Part shown: positions 37,501-64,000 of the stretch, one piece after another
Numbering within the stretch: the stretch's first letter is position 1
Layout of the letters: every line of letters begins with the position of its first letter
Assembly: GCA_008360975.2 (NCBI GenBank)
Contig: CM039183.1
Span: forward strand, 42,213,850 to 42,277,849
Direction: 5' to 3'
DNA: 64,000 nucleotides
Source of the DNA: Lichenostomus cassidix
Lineage: Eukaryota > Chordata > Aves > Passeriformes > Meliphagidae
Program-made: the position numbers and the translations under genes
Notes under the pieces: model-generated
Told to the model about the DNA's origin: nothing
Seen by the model: the letters and a program-made list of their open reading frames with translations, nothing else
The model's database searches: none

Positions 37501-40500
37501 AAGATATATCTCAATCTGTATCTGTTCTAATGTGAGGGAGGCTTGCAAATAGCTTGGTTTTTATCCAGACAGCCTTGAAGAAGGCCAGTTTTTCTGAGTG
37601 AATTGCTAGTTTTGACCTTCGTTTAACCCAACTACAAGAGGAGAAACTTCCACACCTAGATTTAATGGTGTAGTTTATTTTAGATAACTGTTTTGTGTGA
37701 CTACTGATCACATAATTAAATGTCATCACTAAATGCATAATTTGGTGGGAAAAGTTTTTAAAAAGTGCTGATGGTCAGAATGGCTGAGAGCTGCTCATAG
37801 GCAAAGAGCAGTTCTTAATTGTCAAGTAGCTCATATGAGACCATTGTGAGAATTCTGCTTTAAAGAAAATCTGATACCATGGATATTTCCTGTTGTAGTT
37901 GGTATTTATACTGTACAGTTGTTTTCGTCCTTCCAAACATCTGTCTTGAAAAAGAAATTACAGATCTATAAGTCTATCATTTGCCAGCAGTAGCTTTGAC
38001 TTTCCACTTCCCCCAGTATTGCAACTGCATTTATTTCCTGTGGAGGTATTTCTTTTATCAGCATAGAAATTACTTCCGTTGCTTGTTCCAAGTTTTGTTG
38101 TTTACGGTCTCTTGATTCACTTTTCCACAGGTAAACGATGGGGGTGATACAGAGAAGAGAATTTGTGTCGTAGATGAGATTGGTAAAATGGAACTCTTCA
38201 GCCAGGCTTTTATTCAAGCTGTTCGTCAAGTGCTGGCTGGCTCAGGGACTGTGGTGCTTGGAACTATTCCAATACCTAAGGGAAAGCCACTGGATCTTGT
38301 TGAAGAAATAAGAAGTAGGAAAGATGTTAAAGTGTTCAATGTGAGTAATATTTAATATCCTTAAAGAGCCTTCTGTTCTGGGTTACTGGTTTATATTTGG
38401 CTCTGTTTAAAAACTGTTACTGCCAATTGATAGCTGTGGGTAGCTTGCATGAAATAAGTTTTTTAGTTTCCATTTTATTCTTAATGGGCAGGTGTTCACC
38501 TTATTAAAAAAAATCCCATTTGGCATTTACTATAGCAGTCTCACACAGCTGGCTTTGCTTGTGAGGGGCTGCAGAAGTAATGATATAGTTGTTTTAAAAG
38601 GTTTCTTTGCTGTGGTATTATTGCTGCATAAGTATTCATTATTCCTAAGAGTTAAATCTTTTAAAGTACAGTCAGATTTTTAAACTTTTTTGTTTTTTCC
38701 AGACTGGCTTGCAGTATTATTACCAGTAATCATATTCAAGGAAAATAAAAAAGAAAGGAAAAAGGGCAGCAGTGGAGTTTGCAGGAATGATATATAGAAG
38801 ACAGACAGTTGTAAATGGAGTGTACTTTGTCTGGAGTCAGTGTACCAATTTTGGAATTCATTATGTTTTTTTTACTGACATAATTTTCAGAATATTAGGG
38901 CCTCAAAGTACATTTGTGATTAGTTACAGGGCGGTTTCTCAAAAACTTACCACAGCAAAACGTAGCATGTTCCTAGGAGTGCATGTGTGAGGTTTTCTTA
39001 GCATCTGTAAGTGTCCTCAATGCTTCACAAAAACAAACTAAAAACCCTCCTCACTCCTTTGATTTATGCTGTTTCCTGTTCAAAGTTGGGTTAAAAAACT
39101 GCAGGGCTCAAAGTTCCTCAGCTTTCCTTTAATTGAGGGTCCCATCATCATCTTCAATTTCTGTTTTTATGTTAAATGCTGATGTAGTTAAGTGCTAAAG
39201 CAATTGTAGGAGCAAAGACGAGAGATTATTCCTTTCCTTGCATAAGCATTCAACTCCTACTGTTCCTTTCAGAGATAAACCCCCAGGATTTTCCACTACC
39301 AAGCTGATGTGTGTTCATTGTCAGGCTGTTGAACAGAGATGCACGTAAATGTGAATTTTGTATGAGTTGCTTTACAGTGGGGAAGATGGGATGGAGAAGC
39401 CTTGCTGAAGGTACCATTCAGTCATTCAAAGCTTAGGCCTCAAAAATTAAGGAAGTTTTTGAGGCTTCTACTGTCTCTTTTTGTTAGGTGATATTCAGAG
39501 GGCATGGGCTACTCAACCCTGGGTTTTCAGCAGTATCAGTCTGCTGATACATCTTTCTCTCAAGTATTGACTGCAACCAGCAAAAGTCTTCCTGTAAATT
39601 CCAACATAGCTGTGTTTTCTCTACCTAAAAGGTCTTTTCTGAAAAAATGACCCATCCTGTTCATGCTGCTGAGATTAGGGCATGCAGGTTTCTTTAATTA
39701 AATGGACATCTCTGTTGAATCCATTAACCAAAAGCGTGGATGTGAAATGTGTGACAGACTGCAGTCATTCCCAGGTGTCAGACCTGCTGAGCTGAAGTCT
39801 TGAACAGGAGAGCATCTGTCTCTCTTGCTCCAGTGACACTACATGCTCTTTCCTAGCTGGCTAGAATGTGCTCACGGGCAGGAGCAGAACCTGCTCGTGG
39901 GGAGTCAGAGGTGTTGGTAGCTGAAGTGAACACTGGGTCACCAGCTGTATTCTTCAAGGGCTGTGGCATGGGGAAGCCTGGAGTGCCCAAACAGCTTGCA
40001 GTCAGTAATTTCTTGCTAACTTGTATGGTGCCTGGAAGTGTACAGAAGTAGGTGGCTACCTTCCAAAACCATTCTGCCTGCTTTGTCACCTAGTATAGAG
40101 TTAGGCTGCATTCAAGTAGCTTATCTCAGTTTTTTTCATCCTGCTCCTAGTTTCGAAGGACAGTTTCGATGAGAGAACAGCTGTTTGGGGTTTTACAGTC
40201 CCTTCTGTCTTGAAAGCATATTTTGTTGGTGTAAATGGGCCCAGATGCCCTAAAAGCAGTTGAGCATTTGGTCCCAAATGTTTAATTTATTATGTTTAGG
40301 ACACCTAACGATGGGAGCTCTGACATTTAACACATTTGTTTCTATTGTTTGCCAGTTCCATTTTGCTGAGAGCTAAACTTTCCAATGAAACTACAGAGGC
40401 TCCTTTTGCACTGGCTGTGTCTGTGTAGTTTTGCAGACATGGTGGCATGAATAGGATCAGGTTATCCTTAGCAGCTGGCAGATACTAATTTTCTCCCATT

Positions 40501-42745
40501 TTCCCATCTATTAATTTTGCTTGCATGAAACCCATCAGCAAAATGTGGTTGCATATGCCTATTAAGAAAGAAAGTAGTTAAATGGATAGGAAGAAGAAAA
40601 GGTTCCATTTGAACAGATCGTACACGACTAGTTTCCTTGATGGTATTTTGAACAGTTAGGGGAAGAAAGCTTTTGTCCTCTACAGTTGCCTGCTTGGCGT
40701 CTAGGTGGTAATTTCCTCCAGATTACATAAATGCTTAAGATAAGCAGCATCTACAGTTATTTTCAACTCCTTGTCTAAAAACGTACCCATATGTTTGTAC
40801 ATTCAGTACAGATACTGGGAGATTTGTTCTCTCTGGGAAAGCTGCCTGCACTGAATGTCTCCAGATCTTAAGAGGAGACTTATATCTATCAAGCAGCCTT
40901 TGTAAAACAGTTGTGAAAATTTCCCAGCACTTGGCACTTTCTCTCTGCTGTTCTCACTGGACTTCTGGCATGTAGGTATGGAAAAAGGATAGATAAAATG
41001 TAGTATTGTTTCTGTTGGCTGTGAGAGAGTGGGAAGAGCTATTAAATGTGCAGAAGGTCCTTTGAAAGTCAGGATATCGGTACACTTGCTGTGAGATTTA
41101 GAGTTTGGCTCATCTGTGCTATGTGTTGTTTACCTTAGGGTCTCAATAGCCTTACTGAGGAGCATTCTTTGTTGTCTTTCTCTGTTTTTGTGGGGTTTTC
41201 TGTTTATTTTATAAAAGCTTGGACTGATTCTCAATAAAAACAGTGACATTTTCAGGCAGATTTTGCCTTTCATTACTCTCCCCCCACCTTTTTTTTTCCC
41301 CTTCAGTGTCACTTTTTCATTAGTCATATGTTGATCTGCTGTCTTGAAGTCAGTGGTAGGTGACAGCACTGTCTGTAGGTTTTACAGTGTTGGTTTACAG
41401 CATTTGGATAGGATGTGTGTGACTGTAAATAGTGGTGGGCTCCTAGGGCCAAATTCTTCACATAGAACTGTCACCTATTTAGCAACAACAATAATAAGAG
41501 TAATATTTCTCCTGCTCATTATTGACTGTAGTACTGGAAGGGTACAAACTCTTGTGCTCACATCTTAAATGTAGATACAGGGAGTGCAGTGGAACCTTGC
41601 TAGTAGAGAGTTTTATTCTGTGCATGCTGTTGTGTCTCTCTTTCCTTGTCAAACAGCTTTTCTGCAACTTTATATGAGTGCTCTTACTTACTTTTTCAGC
41701 TCATGCATCTTTGTCTGATTACTTCCTGCCCTCTCTGCGGGGAGCTGAACAGTGGGGAAAATTTCTTAGGCTTTTTGAAATGAAGCTTTTGCTGATGCTT
41801 CACAGTTGCTTGTTACCCCTTTCCAACCCCAGTCATCTCCCCAGGTTTTGTTTGAGTGAGTAATGCATGGCACTGTGGGTCGCAGGGCTCTGGATCAGGA
41901 CCCTGTCTGTCAGGCAGGGATAATTTACACACACACAGCCCCCCAGCTCTGTGCCCCTGGCAGCTGAGCTGATGAGCAAGCACCAGCATTTGCTTGGCAG
42001 TTTGCAGTCTTCTGTATGCACTGGAATGCAGATAGGCCCAGCAAAAGACAGGACACTGGACTACATGGATTTTCACATATGCTGGGTTTAAAGCCCAGCA
42101 TTTCCATGGACTGGTCAGCCAAAGGCATAGCTCAGTGTGCAACAGAACATTCAGCTTTCTCAAGTAGTCTTACTTCTTTTTCAAGGTGTTTCTCTCCTGC
42201 AATATTAAGGTTTCTCAGAGTACAGAGTTATGCTGCTAAGCCTGTTTTAATGTTTTTTCTTTGCAGATGTTTTTGACGAGGTCTGTCATCTTAATAAATA
42301 TGACCCTTTCAAGTAATGAAGGCATAAAATCTCCGCTTTATAGTAGGAAAGTTAAATTTGGTAGTTGAAAAGGATTTCTAGTTATGACAAAAGTACATGC
42401 TGGTTCTTTGAGTGGTTCTTGTTAGTTATTCAAGCCCTGAATAATACTGCACAATAGCATGGGTAATTAAATCAAAAAGATCACTAAATATTCAACTGCG
42501 GCTTTTGTGGGTTTAGCATACTGTGTTCTCAGTAGCAGAAGGCAGGTGTTTGACACTCAACATTCCTGCACTGAAAAAGAAATGCATTTGAATTTCTGCT
42601 ATGATTGTTGCTGAAGTAAACACTAGTGTAGAAGCTATTCACCAAATTACATCAGTTTTAATTTCTCTTTCTCTAGGTTAGTAAGGAAAACAGAAACAGC
42701 ATTTTGCAAGACATCTTGGCAGCTGTGGAATCCTGCAGAAAATGA
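31528..42745 (+). CDS. NTPCR: NTPCR, nucleoside-triphosphatase, cancer-related (THEP1 family), five coding exons
   Basis: The coding sequence joins 31528-31561, 34061-34223, 35310-35412, 38131-38340 and 42677-42745. It is complete, 192 codons plus TGA, against 190 residues in human. All introns are GT/AG and the phases agree. The product is a soluble P-loop enzyme that slowly hydrolyses nucleoside triphosphates (known for the human protein). Walker A is GPPGVGKT at residues 9-16. Walker B is ICVVDEIG at about 111-118, with Asp115 and Glu116. Other family blocks are [28 protein letters not shown] and [12 protein letters not shown]. The first ATG of the CpG island exon is used, with G at -3. 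The residues around 67-75 (a Ser-rich stretch) differ most from the human protein. The gene spans only 11 kb. It converges on PCNX2, as in human. Confidence 0.97.
31562..34060 (+). other. NTPCR intron 1
   Basis: A 2.5-kb intron. Its first 290 bp belong to the CpG island, and a decayed CR1 lies at about 33300-33535. The acceptor is a strong T-rich tract ending gcgtttttag. Nothing else was recognised. Confidence 0.9.
33300..33535 (-). mobile_element. Old CR1 LINE fragment in NTPCR intron 1
   Basis: The + strand shows the reverse complement of a CR1 3' region: 'agactgcataacctctctgg', 'gcaacctgattcagggcttc', then 'ttgttgggactacttttta'. It is strongly diverged and about 235 bp long with approximate limits. 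Confidence 0.7.
34061..34223 (+). CDS. NTPCR: NTPCR coding exon 2
   Basis: 163 nt, residues 12 (split) to 66 (split). It completes the Walker A motif (GVGKTT) and continues through the conserved [11 protein letters not shown] and GFDVVTLSG blocks. The donor is GTACTG at 34224, leaving two bases of a codon. Confidence 0.96.
34224..35309 (+). other. NTPCR intron 2
   Basis: A 1.1-kb AT-rich phase-2 intron with acceptor tatttctttttcag. No repeat or other gene was recognised. Confidence 0.9.
35310..35412 (+). CDS. NTPCR: NTPCR coding exon 3
   Basis: 103 nt, residues 66 (split) to 100. It starts with a Ser-rich, poorly conserved stretch and then the conserved [14 protein letters not shown] block. 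The donor is GTGAGT at 35413, phase 0. Confidence 0.95.
35413..38130 (+). other. NTPCR intron 3
   Basis: A 2.7-kb phase-0 intron. Its longest internal frame (96 codons at 35525-35815) is not recognisable and is treated as chance. Acceptor: cttttccacag. Confidence 0.9.
38131..38340 (+). CDS. NTPCR: NTPCR coding exon 4 (Walker B)
   Basis: 210 nt, exactly 70 codons, residues 101-170. It holds the Walker B segment [13 protein letters not shown] and the conserved [18 protein letters not shown] and KDVKVFN blocks. The donor is GTGAGT at 38341. Confidence 0.97.
38341..42676 (+). other. NTPCR intron 4
   Basis: A 4.3-kb phase-0 intron, the longest of the gene. It holds only short chance frames and short low-complexity tracts. 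Acceptor: atttctctttctctag. Confidence 0.88.
42677..42745 (+). CDS. NTPCR: NTPCR coding exon 5 and stop
   Basis: 69 nt, 22 codons plus TGA. It encodes VSKENRN and the C-terminus ending ESCRK, matching the family's short basic C-terminal end. Confidence 0.95.
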   Translation, partial: VSKENRNSILQDILAAVESCRK

Positions 42746-43590
42746 AGACCTTTTCTTTCCTGTAAACACTAAAGCTTTTACTTCAGCAAAACATTACAAC
42801 ATTTTGCGGATGGTTTAGAGTCTGTCATTCCTGCTTCAGCCCCTGGAGGCATTGCTGGAGCCTTCAGAGTAAGCAGGGTAAAGCTGGTAATACTCTAAAA
42901 TGTGAAAATGAAATAGCAGGATTGTCATTTGTTCAGTTCACTGGCTTAAAAAAATTGAACAGATGTGTAGCTAACATCCAGTTCTAATCTGGGTGTTTGG
43001 AAGTTAGGTGGTCAACTCTGATTAGAGTTACCCCACATAAAAATAATTAACTGTAAAATCTGTAAAATCAGATCTTAGTCTTTCTGAGTGTGTTTGGGCT
43101 GTTCTGCCTAGAGATCAATTCAATATCTGGAACATAGCCCTGGTGCAACAGGACAGAACCCTGTCCAAAACGTATGTGAGTCCTGCCTGATTTGTGTAGG
43201 AATATTTTGCTGCTGGTGACCCAGCTTAGGTGTGTCCTAGTGTGCTTTAGCATGGGTGCTGACAAGCCAGCAGGTAGAGGGAATAAGCTGATGTGTTCTC
43301 TCCCTCTACCCCAGACACCCCTGTCTGCAGTTGCAGTATAAGAAGGGTTATCCAGAGTTTCAAGAAACATCCTGTAGTCATGAGTGACATTTACAGAACT
43401 CAATTTTGGGAGGAAAAATACCCAAGAGTACCCTCTCTTACATGGCCCAGACACTAATTGATAAGAGGAGTGCATTTTGAATTTGTTTTCAATATTCTGG
43501 TGGCAGTCCTGTCCCACACCTCCTTAAAAATAATATATATATAAATCTACAAGTCCATGAAGTTAATAAAATCTTGTGTTTTTCATGCTG
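42746..43590 (+). other. NTPCR 3' UTR (approximate)
   Basis: Runs from the TGA to shortly after the first AATAAA at 43565. The end is an estimate; other AATAAA hexamers at 44327 and 45172 could extend it. Confidence 0.5.
43565..43570 (+). terminator. Candidate NTPCR poly(A) signal AATAAA
   Basis: The first AATAAA after the stop codon, about 820 bp downstream. A GT/T-rich stretch (cttgtgtttttcatgctg) follows at the right distance for a downstream element. Confidence 0.5.
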
Positions 43591-46500
43591 AGTTTGTTTA
43601 GTCATGACTGACTTAATACTGCATTTGTCTATATTTGTTTTACAGTCTGTTATGTTTATTGATACTTGGTTTGTTAGGCTTTCTTTTCCTTATTGAATTC
43701 TGTACATGCTTAATGGTGAACTAAGAAGTGTTTGCAAGCGTTAGACAATGTGTTTCCCAATGAGGTGTGTGAATGTGCTCAGCAAAAGTGCTGCCACTTA
43801 ATCAGTTTTTCATGTTGTGAAAACAGAATTCCCTTCCAGGTGCACGCTGTTCATTGTAAAATTTATGATCATCTCTGGCTGAAGAAAGTTTTTAAAAATT
43901 GAGTTGTTTCTTGACTTTTTTTCTGTTCAGTTCAATGACTGCTAAAATGAGCAAACTGTTTAAAGGCATCTTCAAAAATAATTTTCTTAATTTAATTCTG
44001 TACAACTGACACCCCGAGTTGTATAGGGCTGGATGTAGACAAATATTTCTACACATGCCCTGCAAACACCTAGGAGCATGGAGGGAATATTCTTTTTTTT
44101 TCCTGTATTCAAAACGAGTGGTATAAAAATTGCCCCTCCACAGGTGGTAGGAGGTGCATGCCATGTTAAAGGATGCCATGGGCTCATTCCCTGACTGCCC
44201 TGTTGGGAATACCCTTCTGCCCAAATCCATCTGGATGGTAGTATTGTCTTCATCACATTTGGGAAAAAGAAAATTCCTCTTAAGGTTTCCACTTGGAAAT
44301 GTACAGCTCCTGGCTGCTTTTTGCAAAATAAAGTTGTGCTCTAAAGACACCACTAATCCCTTAATTGCTTCAGGCATTTTACTCAGACAAAACACCTTTT
44401 TAGATGTGGAGGACTTGGGACCAAAGTGAATTTTCTCAGGGTTGTGTGCCATAGGTTTTTGAGCAGAAACGTCTCTGCGCTTAAGTTTTGGATGTTAACA
44501 TCCTGTTTTGATGTTAAGTCTCTTAAGCTGTTAAATACGATGCAAAAGAATACTTCTTTCAATGGTTAATGCCAAAATCTAGCACAGTTTTAGTGGGACT
44601 GCTGTTGAGTCTTAAATGAGGACTGACCTTTAAATGTAAAAAAGTGGAGACATTTGACTCTTCTCTGGTAGAGGCTGTGGAGGGGAGTTCTGTTAGGAGT
44701 GAAGGCAGAGTTTAGTCTTCTGAATTCTGGTTCAGCCAGTGTTGTTGGGATATCACTTAAAGTGGTGGTTGTTCGCCATAAAAGTAGATCTATTGCCCTG
44801 CATATAGGGCCATGATGCCTACTGCAGTCCCATCATTTAGTAGACTGGGGGGGAAAAAAAACCCAAACAGTTATGACAAGAAGTTTGGGGAACTTTAGAT
44901 CAGTGCTTATAGTACTTTGAACCATTGTTTCATGGTTCAGGGAAGACCTTTTGTACTGAGGCTAGATGGTCACTAGAAAATGCAGGTGGATTTTTACTTC
45001 ACTAGAACTGTGAGTGAAGTATCAGCCCTTTTAAACCAATGCATATTTTTGCTACTGACATCAGTGTCTCTTGTTTTCTGTGACCTGTCTCTCCAGATTG
45101 GTGAGAGTAATTAATTCATTGTTCTTCTTTTATGCCCATTTTCTCTCTGAGCTAGAGTGCTTTACAAGAGAAATAAAGACAAATTCTGTGAACTGTGTTC
45201 AGCAGGAGAGTGTAGATGACCTTAACAGTCATGTGTGGCCTTTAAATCTCAGACAGTCCTGAAGATATGATTTGCCTGTTTCAAACAAGCATTGAATGAG
45301 TGAGAAAGTTGTATTTCCAACTGAACATAAGTTTTTATGACAACCTGTGTTTACTTTAAAGGTAAAAAATTATTGTCTGGTCTTGTACTAGCAAAATATT
45401 TGGAAGGCCCTGAGAGCACTGTAACAGCAAACAGAGCATTCACAATTCCCCTGATGGGCCAATGTTATTAATAGCACACATTTGGTGAAAAGCACCTCTG
45501 ATGTACCAGCTAGATTCCAGATGACATTAGTGCACCTGCAGGTTTTAATTGGTGTAAAAAAGGGGAGAATGTGAGGTACCAATTACTGTCTTGAAGCCCG
45601 AGAAGCAAGGACATTTTTGGCAACAAGGCTTGTAATTCCAACATAAAATTGCACACAGCATGGAATAAACAGGACCTGCATTATTTATCATGTGTTAGGC
45701 AATTTTTGACTTGTAAAACTGAGTGAGAAAGGATACTGGACCTACTACAACGTTAATTATAAGTAATATGTCTGTGTTGCAGATTTAAGGATGTACAAGC
45801 ACTAGTGAAACATGGTAATTAAATACCAGCTCCTAATCCAGGGAGTAATCTAAATACAGCAATAATTGGGTATTTTAAAAAAATGCATTGATGAGAAGAT
45901 GATTATCACATGCTAGAGAATCTCACTGGTAATTCTAATCTTCTATAATGAGCTACACAAAATTCAGCTAATCTTTAACTTAAATTTTCCAGTAAGAGAA
46001 GAGCTGTCAGTTGGTGGGCTGAAGACAAATGCAGATGACATTTCTTGCCTTATTCTGATAAACAGTTTTATAAAAAGCCGTGAATGACATCACAGAGAGT
46101 CCTAAGAACTTAATAGTGTCAGAATGTCATTCAAAGATACTGAGAGTATCTGGTCATCCTGTCAAGGGAAAAAAGGACTTACTGGTAAGTCCTTTTTATT
46201 GAGATTTGTCTTCAGTGAAGTGAATGCCAAGATTTTCTGCTTGTGGGAATGAGGTGAGAGTTTGCAACAACTTCAGTTCCTCACAGAAAAGTTGCATGAC
46301 ACTGCTAAATGGAGAGAACAGCCAGAAGGACCTTAGGCTTTTATTTTTGCATGAACAGGAATCAACTTTGCAGACTATGCCCATCACTGGTTCCTACTTG
46401 CTTACTGTGGTGGGAAACAGCTGGGCTGAAGGCGTGGCTGGGGCTTGCCAGCATACCTGGTGGATGTGAGCAGTTTAGCAGTCTGTGCTTGGCTTTGGTA

Positions 46501-48787
46501 GAAAATCTTTTTGCCAGATCTTCAGGCCGTATTTCACCATTAGGAGTGTAGCAACTCGCTTTTACTATATGATATAAACAAGAGCCTGTTAAGGAAAGGA
46601 AAGTTTAGGAAAACAAAATGTGAGGGAGGTGTCACATGTTTAGTGCAAAGGCTGAAGTACTGTGTTTGTGCTTGTTTTACCATATAGTCATTATCATCCC
46701 TCCTGTAACCTGCTGTATTGTTCATATTCCTCTCTGGTTGCTGAGACTGTGGATAAAATCACTCCTAGTGTTTCGTTTCAGGAGTGGTGATGTTATCTGA
46801 GGTTAAGCTGGGGGGAAGCAGATAAGACCTCTGTCTCTTCATCCCTGCTGACATTTCTATGAAAGAACTGCACGAACAAATGGTCTTGCAGATTGAGCAC
46901 TGGATTTCTTCAAAGGATGCATTCAGCTTGCTAACAAGATGGGAACATCACTGTCTTCATGGTGTAGAAACAAGAATATTCTGGACTGGTGAATGAGGTG
47001 AGTTAAGTGGCCTCTGCAGCTCTGGAAAAATCAAGCATGGCACCTGATGCAAAAAACCCTGATGGAACTCTTTATGAGAGGTACTTACGTGTTGGTGGTG
47101 CCATCCTTCCTGCATCACAGCTGTGGCAAGAGATCAGACATGTAGGCAAACTGTTAAGCCTGAGCAGCTTTAGGGCCAAGTTTTAACAGTGTTTGGCATT
47201 GTGAAACCCATCAGCAGTGTCACAGATGACATAAAAGCAATGAAAATTGCATTTGCTTTTCATTTAGAGGCCAAAACCTGCCCCAAAAGTGGCATACGTC
47301 CATCTTGCAACTCTGAGGCACCTCGTGTGTGAGGTTAAGTATCAAGCTGTTTAAGTCTTTCAGGCATAAAGGTGTGACTCAAAGCCTTCATGTCTATGTA
47401 GGCACCAGTGCTGAGGACTCGGGTGTCTTTTGGTGCTATGCAGAGCTGTTTGGAGCAGCTAACTGTTGAAATTAGACCTTGTATAAAGGTTAGGTTCCTA
47501 TTTATTAGCTTGATATGCATCAGAGCCTCAAATACATCTTTTCACACAAGCAGAGTTAACTGGTATCTACCTCAAGCAGAAGTGGGGGAAGTCTAAGATG
47601 TGTTTAATAGATAAAACGTCATACCTAGTTGGAGGTTTCATTTCTAACCATTCTGTCAGATTATTCTGTAGGATTGGTTCATATTTAAAACCACTGCATA
47701 TAGCAGTAAACTTACTAATGTAACAGCAGGCAATCCCCAAAAATAGGGAGAAATGTAACATGGGAGAGTTTGTTCTCATTTTTTTTTCTGTCCATGTTAC
47801 ACTTGTTAGTGGTCACTCTTGGGTTTTTAAACCCACTATGCTACATTAACAACTTTAAGGCAGAATAAAAGCCACATGTTTGCCCTGCCTTCATGCAGGA
47901 CGACAGAGCATTGATTGTTTATCATGTGGACTGCCATGCAAAAGCCCCCAAGGCAGAAATGGGGCAGGTGGCTGTCAGTAAGAGCCCTCCATCTACCTGT
48001 ATAACCTCCATCCTTCATTTGTAATGAAGCACTTCATGAACAGCATGGTGGAACAAGAGTCATCATCTGCCAGAACTGGTCAGATGGGAGCAGCTAAATT
48101 CAGTTTCCTCTTCCACATCTCACCTGGATGCTGGAGGAGACATAAGTAGGGCCTGAACTGATGACCATGTATCTAGAGGGCTGTACATGAGTACTCTGCT
48201 TTTGTCTTTGTGAACACGAGCAGAATTTTTCCAAGGCTGTGCCAAGCTTTATTAATAATCAACTCATCAAGATCTGAAGTGAACTAGAAAAGAAAAGATT
48301 TCTTAATTTTGTAAGGCAGAAAGCAAGTGAAAACAATTGCAAATAGAAAAGAAGACCCAGAAACTGCTGCCACACAAAACATACTTGGATCATTTTATTT
48401 TCACTCAGTCTTACTTAGTTCTACTACTCAGATCTGAAGTGTGGCACAGTAGGAAGCTCAGAATGCAACTGAGTATTGCCTAACAGTAATGAGACTTAGC
48501 TACAGCATCTCTTGTTAAATCCTGTTAATTGGGACAAGACAGCCTGGCTGCACATCATTGTGTTGAGATTTAGGAACAATCTATGGTTGTTACAGTAAAG
48601 AGGAACAGCAAGACACCAATAGCCGCAATTTTTTAAATTGAAAAAGAGAACACGCATGTGTTTGTTTAGACTCTATAGTAGAGGAAGGATTTGTAGCCTT
48701 TTGGGTTTCAAAGTAGTCATGCATTCCTGTAAATCAGTGTTTGTCAAACCTTGTGAAGGCATGGCCTCCCTTTTTGTATCATCTATA
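43591..48787. other. Spacer between convergent NTPCR and PCNX2
   Basis: About 5.2 kb of AT-rich DNA between the two 3' ends. It contains a 186-codon ATG frame on the - strand (43892-44452), discussed as a finding, and otherwise only short chance ORFs. No repeat family was recognised. Confidence 0.55.
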
Positions 48788-48793
48788 TTTATT
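48788..48793 (-). terminator. Candidate PCNX2 poly(A) signal AATAAA
   Basis: TTTATT on the + strand is AATAAA on the - strand, about 1.0 kb past the PCNX2 stop codon. I saw no nearer AATAAA on that strand. This would give a 3' UTR of roughly 1 kb. Confidence 0.4.
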
Positions 48794-49808
48794 GGCAGCA
48801 GCAGTTTCTCCAGGGGAGGGAAATCATAAGGCTTTGTAATTACTGGCTACAAATGTTCATGGACAGTGAACTATGTCCAGCAATTAAAGGTATTTAGCTG
48901 TTCCCTTCCTAACACAAATACTTCCAGGCAATAATTACAGCCTGCTTTGCACTTTTCTGTCCTTGAGGAGTATTCCCCTTGGCCCTTTTGCAACTCCTAA
49001 GGGTACTGTTGCTTAGAATTTGAGAAACACTGCTGTAAACCAAACAGGAGCACGATATAATACCTAATTTATGCAAAGCTGCTTTGCAAATAAGGTGCAC
49101 TGTATGCTTTGAAGACTTTCCATGCACTGGATACTTTCTTTTCTTACACTTGACTTTTGTTAATCGGTGTAGCGTGGCTGGTTCACACAGTATTTCAGTA
49201 TGGCTGCATGCAGTATATCAGTCTGAGATGCTACGTTGCTATTCATCATTAGCACCTACATAACATGTCAAAGAAAAATAAGAGATTTGCTGTTGGAAAA
49301 AGAAATCAGATTTAGCTCTAATGTTACAGTACATTGTACTGTCCTTTTATGTATTCATTGCTTCTGTTCTTAGTTGCCTTTTGCCATATGTTATATACCA
49401 AATTTCAATTAGTTTGCATGCAATCAGCTGTTTAGTTATGGCAGGAAAGAGATGTCTTGTGTGCTTTTCACTGAGTTGTATTAATATTTCCTACTGTGTT
49501 GGTTTGTGATTCTAACCATTCCAGGGGAAGGAACATTAAACGGGTTGTATTCATTGTTCTAGGATTTACAAGAACCTGAGATGAAGTGGCACTGTGTGTT
49601 TTTTAGGATATCTTCCAACCTTACCCATGCCAAGGCCATCAGCTGAAGAACACCTGCCCTGTACTATTCTTGTGTAGAAGTTAGAAAAATAAACATTTGG
49701 AGGTTGCTTCTTAACATTTGAAAGAACCTAAACCCATGTGCAGCTTCCTGTCCTAACTGCCTGTATTGAATGCTAAGAAGCGCGTGGCCCTTGTGCTAGG
49801 AATGCTCC
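48794..49808 (-). other. Probable PCNX2 3' UTR
   Basis: Lies between the stop codon at 49809-49811 and the candidate poly(A) signal. It is AT-rich with no repeat family recognised. Its extent depends on the poly(A) call. Confidence 0.4.

Positions 49809-64000
<14,192 letters not shown>

Noticed and set aside
43068..43517. 149-codon - strand frame opposite the NTPCR 3' UTR
   Set aside because: It starts at a GTG rather than ATG and has no recognisable domain. Kept only as context for the longer antisense frame next to it.
49580..49640. Possible CR1 3' end ('gatatcttccaaccttaccc')
   Set aside because: Too short and too diverged to separate from chance.

Overview
The window is vertebrate nuclear DNA, almost certainly from a bird. 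The two genes have GT/AG-spliced exons separated by kilobase introns, coding density is very low, and the recognisable dispersed repeats are mainly CR1 LINE fragments of the kind that dominate bird genomes, plus one solo retroviral LTR. I cannot fix the species; a passerine-like genome would fit but is only a guess.

Layout: (1) 1-31 kb is gene-poor. It holds CR1 fragments (about 2.45-2.85, 12.3, 13.2-14.4 and 30.5-31.0 kb), a solo LTR with intact 6-bp target-site duplications (18685-19379), several short tandem repeats, and one 42-codon ORF with a membrane-segment pattern (19514-19642). I recognise no conventional gene there. (2) 31.1-31.85 kb is a CpG island containing a 12-copy 21-bp minisatellite, GC boxes and a G-quadruplex-type motif. 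It is the promoter region of NTPCR, which runs on the + strand in five coding exons (31528-42745) and encodes a 192-residue THEP1-type nucleoside-triphosphatase. (3) About 43.6-48.8 kb is the spacer between two convergent genes. (4) 49809-61316 on the - strand holds the last six coding exons of a pecanex gene, taken as PCNX2 from the family motifs and from its convergent position next to NTPCR, the same arrangement as on human 1q42. Its upstream exons lie beyond 64 kb.

All exon joins were checked by hand: phases match across every junction of both genes, and the NTPCR reading frame is complete from ATG to TGA. The two genes have no known joint pathway (cytosolic nucleotide hydrolysis versus a multipass membrane protein). 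They are neighbours by conserved synteny, not an operon.

I found no CRISPR array, phage, toxin or bacterial-type system. The points most worth a second look are the minisatellite that is stop-free and in frame with the NTPCR start, a 289-codon ATG ORF that crosses a PCNX2 exon in another frame, the 42-codon membrane-type ORF, and a NAGNAG acceptor at the last PCNX2 coding exon.
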